DNA of 5,724 nucleotides. It comes from Gammaproteobacteria bacterium. Its GTDB lineage: Bacteria > Pseudomonadota > Gammaproteobacteria > Chromatiales > Chromatiaceae. Each line of letters starts with the position of its first letter. The first letter of the stretch is position 1. Positions 5,663 through 5,724 of the stretch are shown here, one piece after another. The notes beneath the pieces were generated by a model. The model was given only the letters and a program-made list of their open reading frames with translations, was not told the origin of the DNA and ran no database searches. The stretch lies in contig JAGVUH010000502.1 of assembly GCA_019136395.1 (NCBI GenBank), positions 1-5,724 of the forward strand, written 5' to 3'. A program made the position numbers and the translations under genes.

Positions 5663-5700
5663 TGACGCCCGCCGCCCCAACCCCGGGGCGGTAGGCGTCA
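5663..5700. repeat. Strong GC-rich inverted repeat (hairpin)
   Basis: TGACGCC-CG-CCGCCCC (5663-5678) and GGGGCGG-TA-GGCGTCA (5685-5700) form a 16-position stem: 7 bp, one G-U pair, one C-A mismatch, then 7 bp, around a six-base AACCCC loop. There is no T-run on either side, so it is not a standard Rho-independent terminator. It may be a dispersed intergenic palindrome (REP-like), a transcript-end stabiliser or a recombination-related structure. The pairing is certain; its function is not. Confidence 0.7.
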
Positions 5701-5724
5701 GAGTCGAGGGCTTGGGCCGCCCCT

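Noticed and set aside
5658..5723. Possible C-terminal tail of a convergent minus-strand gene ending at a TAG (complement of 5658-5660)
   Set aside because: The frame is open to the window edge, but it has only about 21 codons, no recognisable motif, and runs through the strong hairpin; there is too little to call.
1..5724. CRISPR array, tRNA, rRNA, insertion sequence, retron or DGR reverse transcriptase
   Set aside because: No direct-repeat/spacer pattern, tRNA-like cloverleaf, transposase or reverse-transcriptase motif was seen on either strand.

Overview
The window joins two unlike halves. Bases 1 to about 2040 are AT-rich (bases 1381-1440 hold only 14 G/C of 60). From about 2045 the DNA becomes strongly GC-rich (bases 3601-3660 hold 42 of 60), then drops to an intermediate level after about 4500 (bases 5161-5220 hold 32 of 60). 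All supported genes lie on the + strand. The lipoprotein, the periplasmic-type protease, the FHA/Ser-Thr kinase pair and the Sel1-repeat protein fit a Gram-negative, environmental proteobacterium. A gammaproteobacterium of the purple-sulfur or sulfur-oxidiser type is a guess from style only.

Layout: (1) bases 1-1148 hold the 3' part of a Sel1-like repeat protein whose 5' end lies outside the window. It has ten perfectly spaced 36-residue units and a short cap, followed by a weak terminator-like hairpin. (2) Bases 1390-1899 encode a small lipoprotein of unknown function. (3) Bases 2045-3391 encode a membrane protein with a secreted trypsin-like protease domain, one transmembrane helix, a Pro-rich linker and a cytoplasmic FHA domain. 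(4) Bases 3452-5389 encode a transmembrane Ser/Thr protein kinase with an N-terminal zinc ribbon and a Cys-containing extracytoplasmic C-terminus. (5) Bases 5440-5631 hold the decapitated 3' end of a DUF1566 (Lcl-type) gene. (6) Two GC-rich hairpins follow in the last 90 bases.

The protease-FHA and kinase genes form the core of the window. They are 60 bases apart in the same direction and have complementary topology. The kinase domain and the phosphothreonine-reading FHA domain are both predicted inside the cell, while the protease and the kinase's C-terminal modules are both outside. The simplest model is a two-protein transmembrane signalling unit that couples an envelope event, possibly proteolysis, to cytoplasmic phosphorylation. 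The model is inferred from domain order and has not been demonstrated. The two upstream AT-rich genes are not obviously part of this unit.
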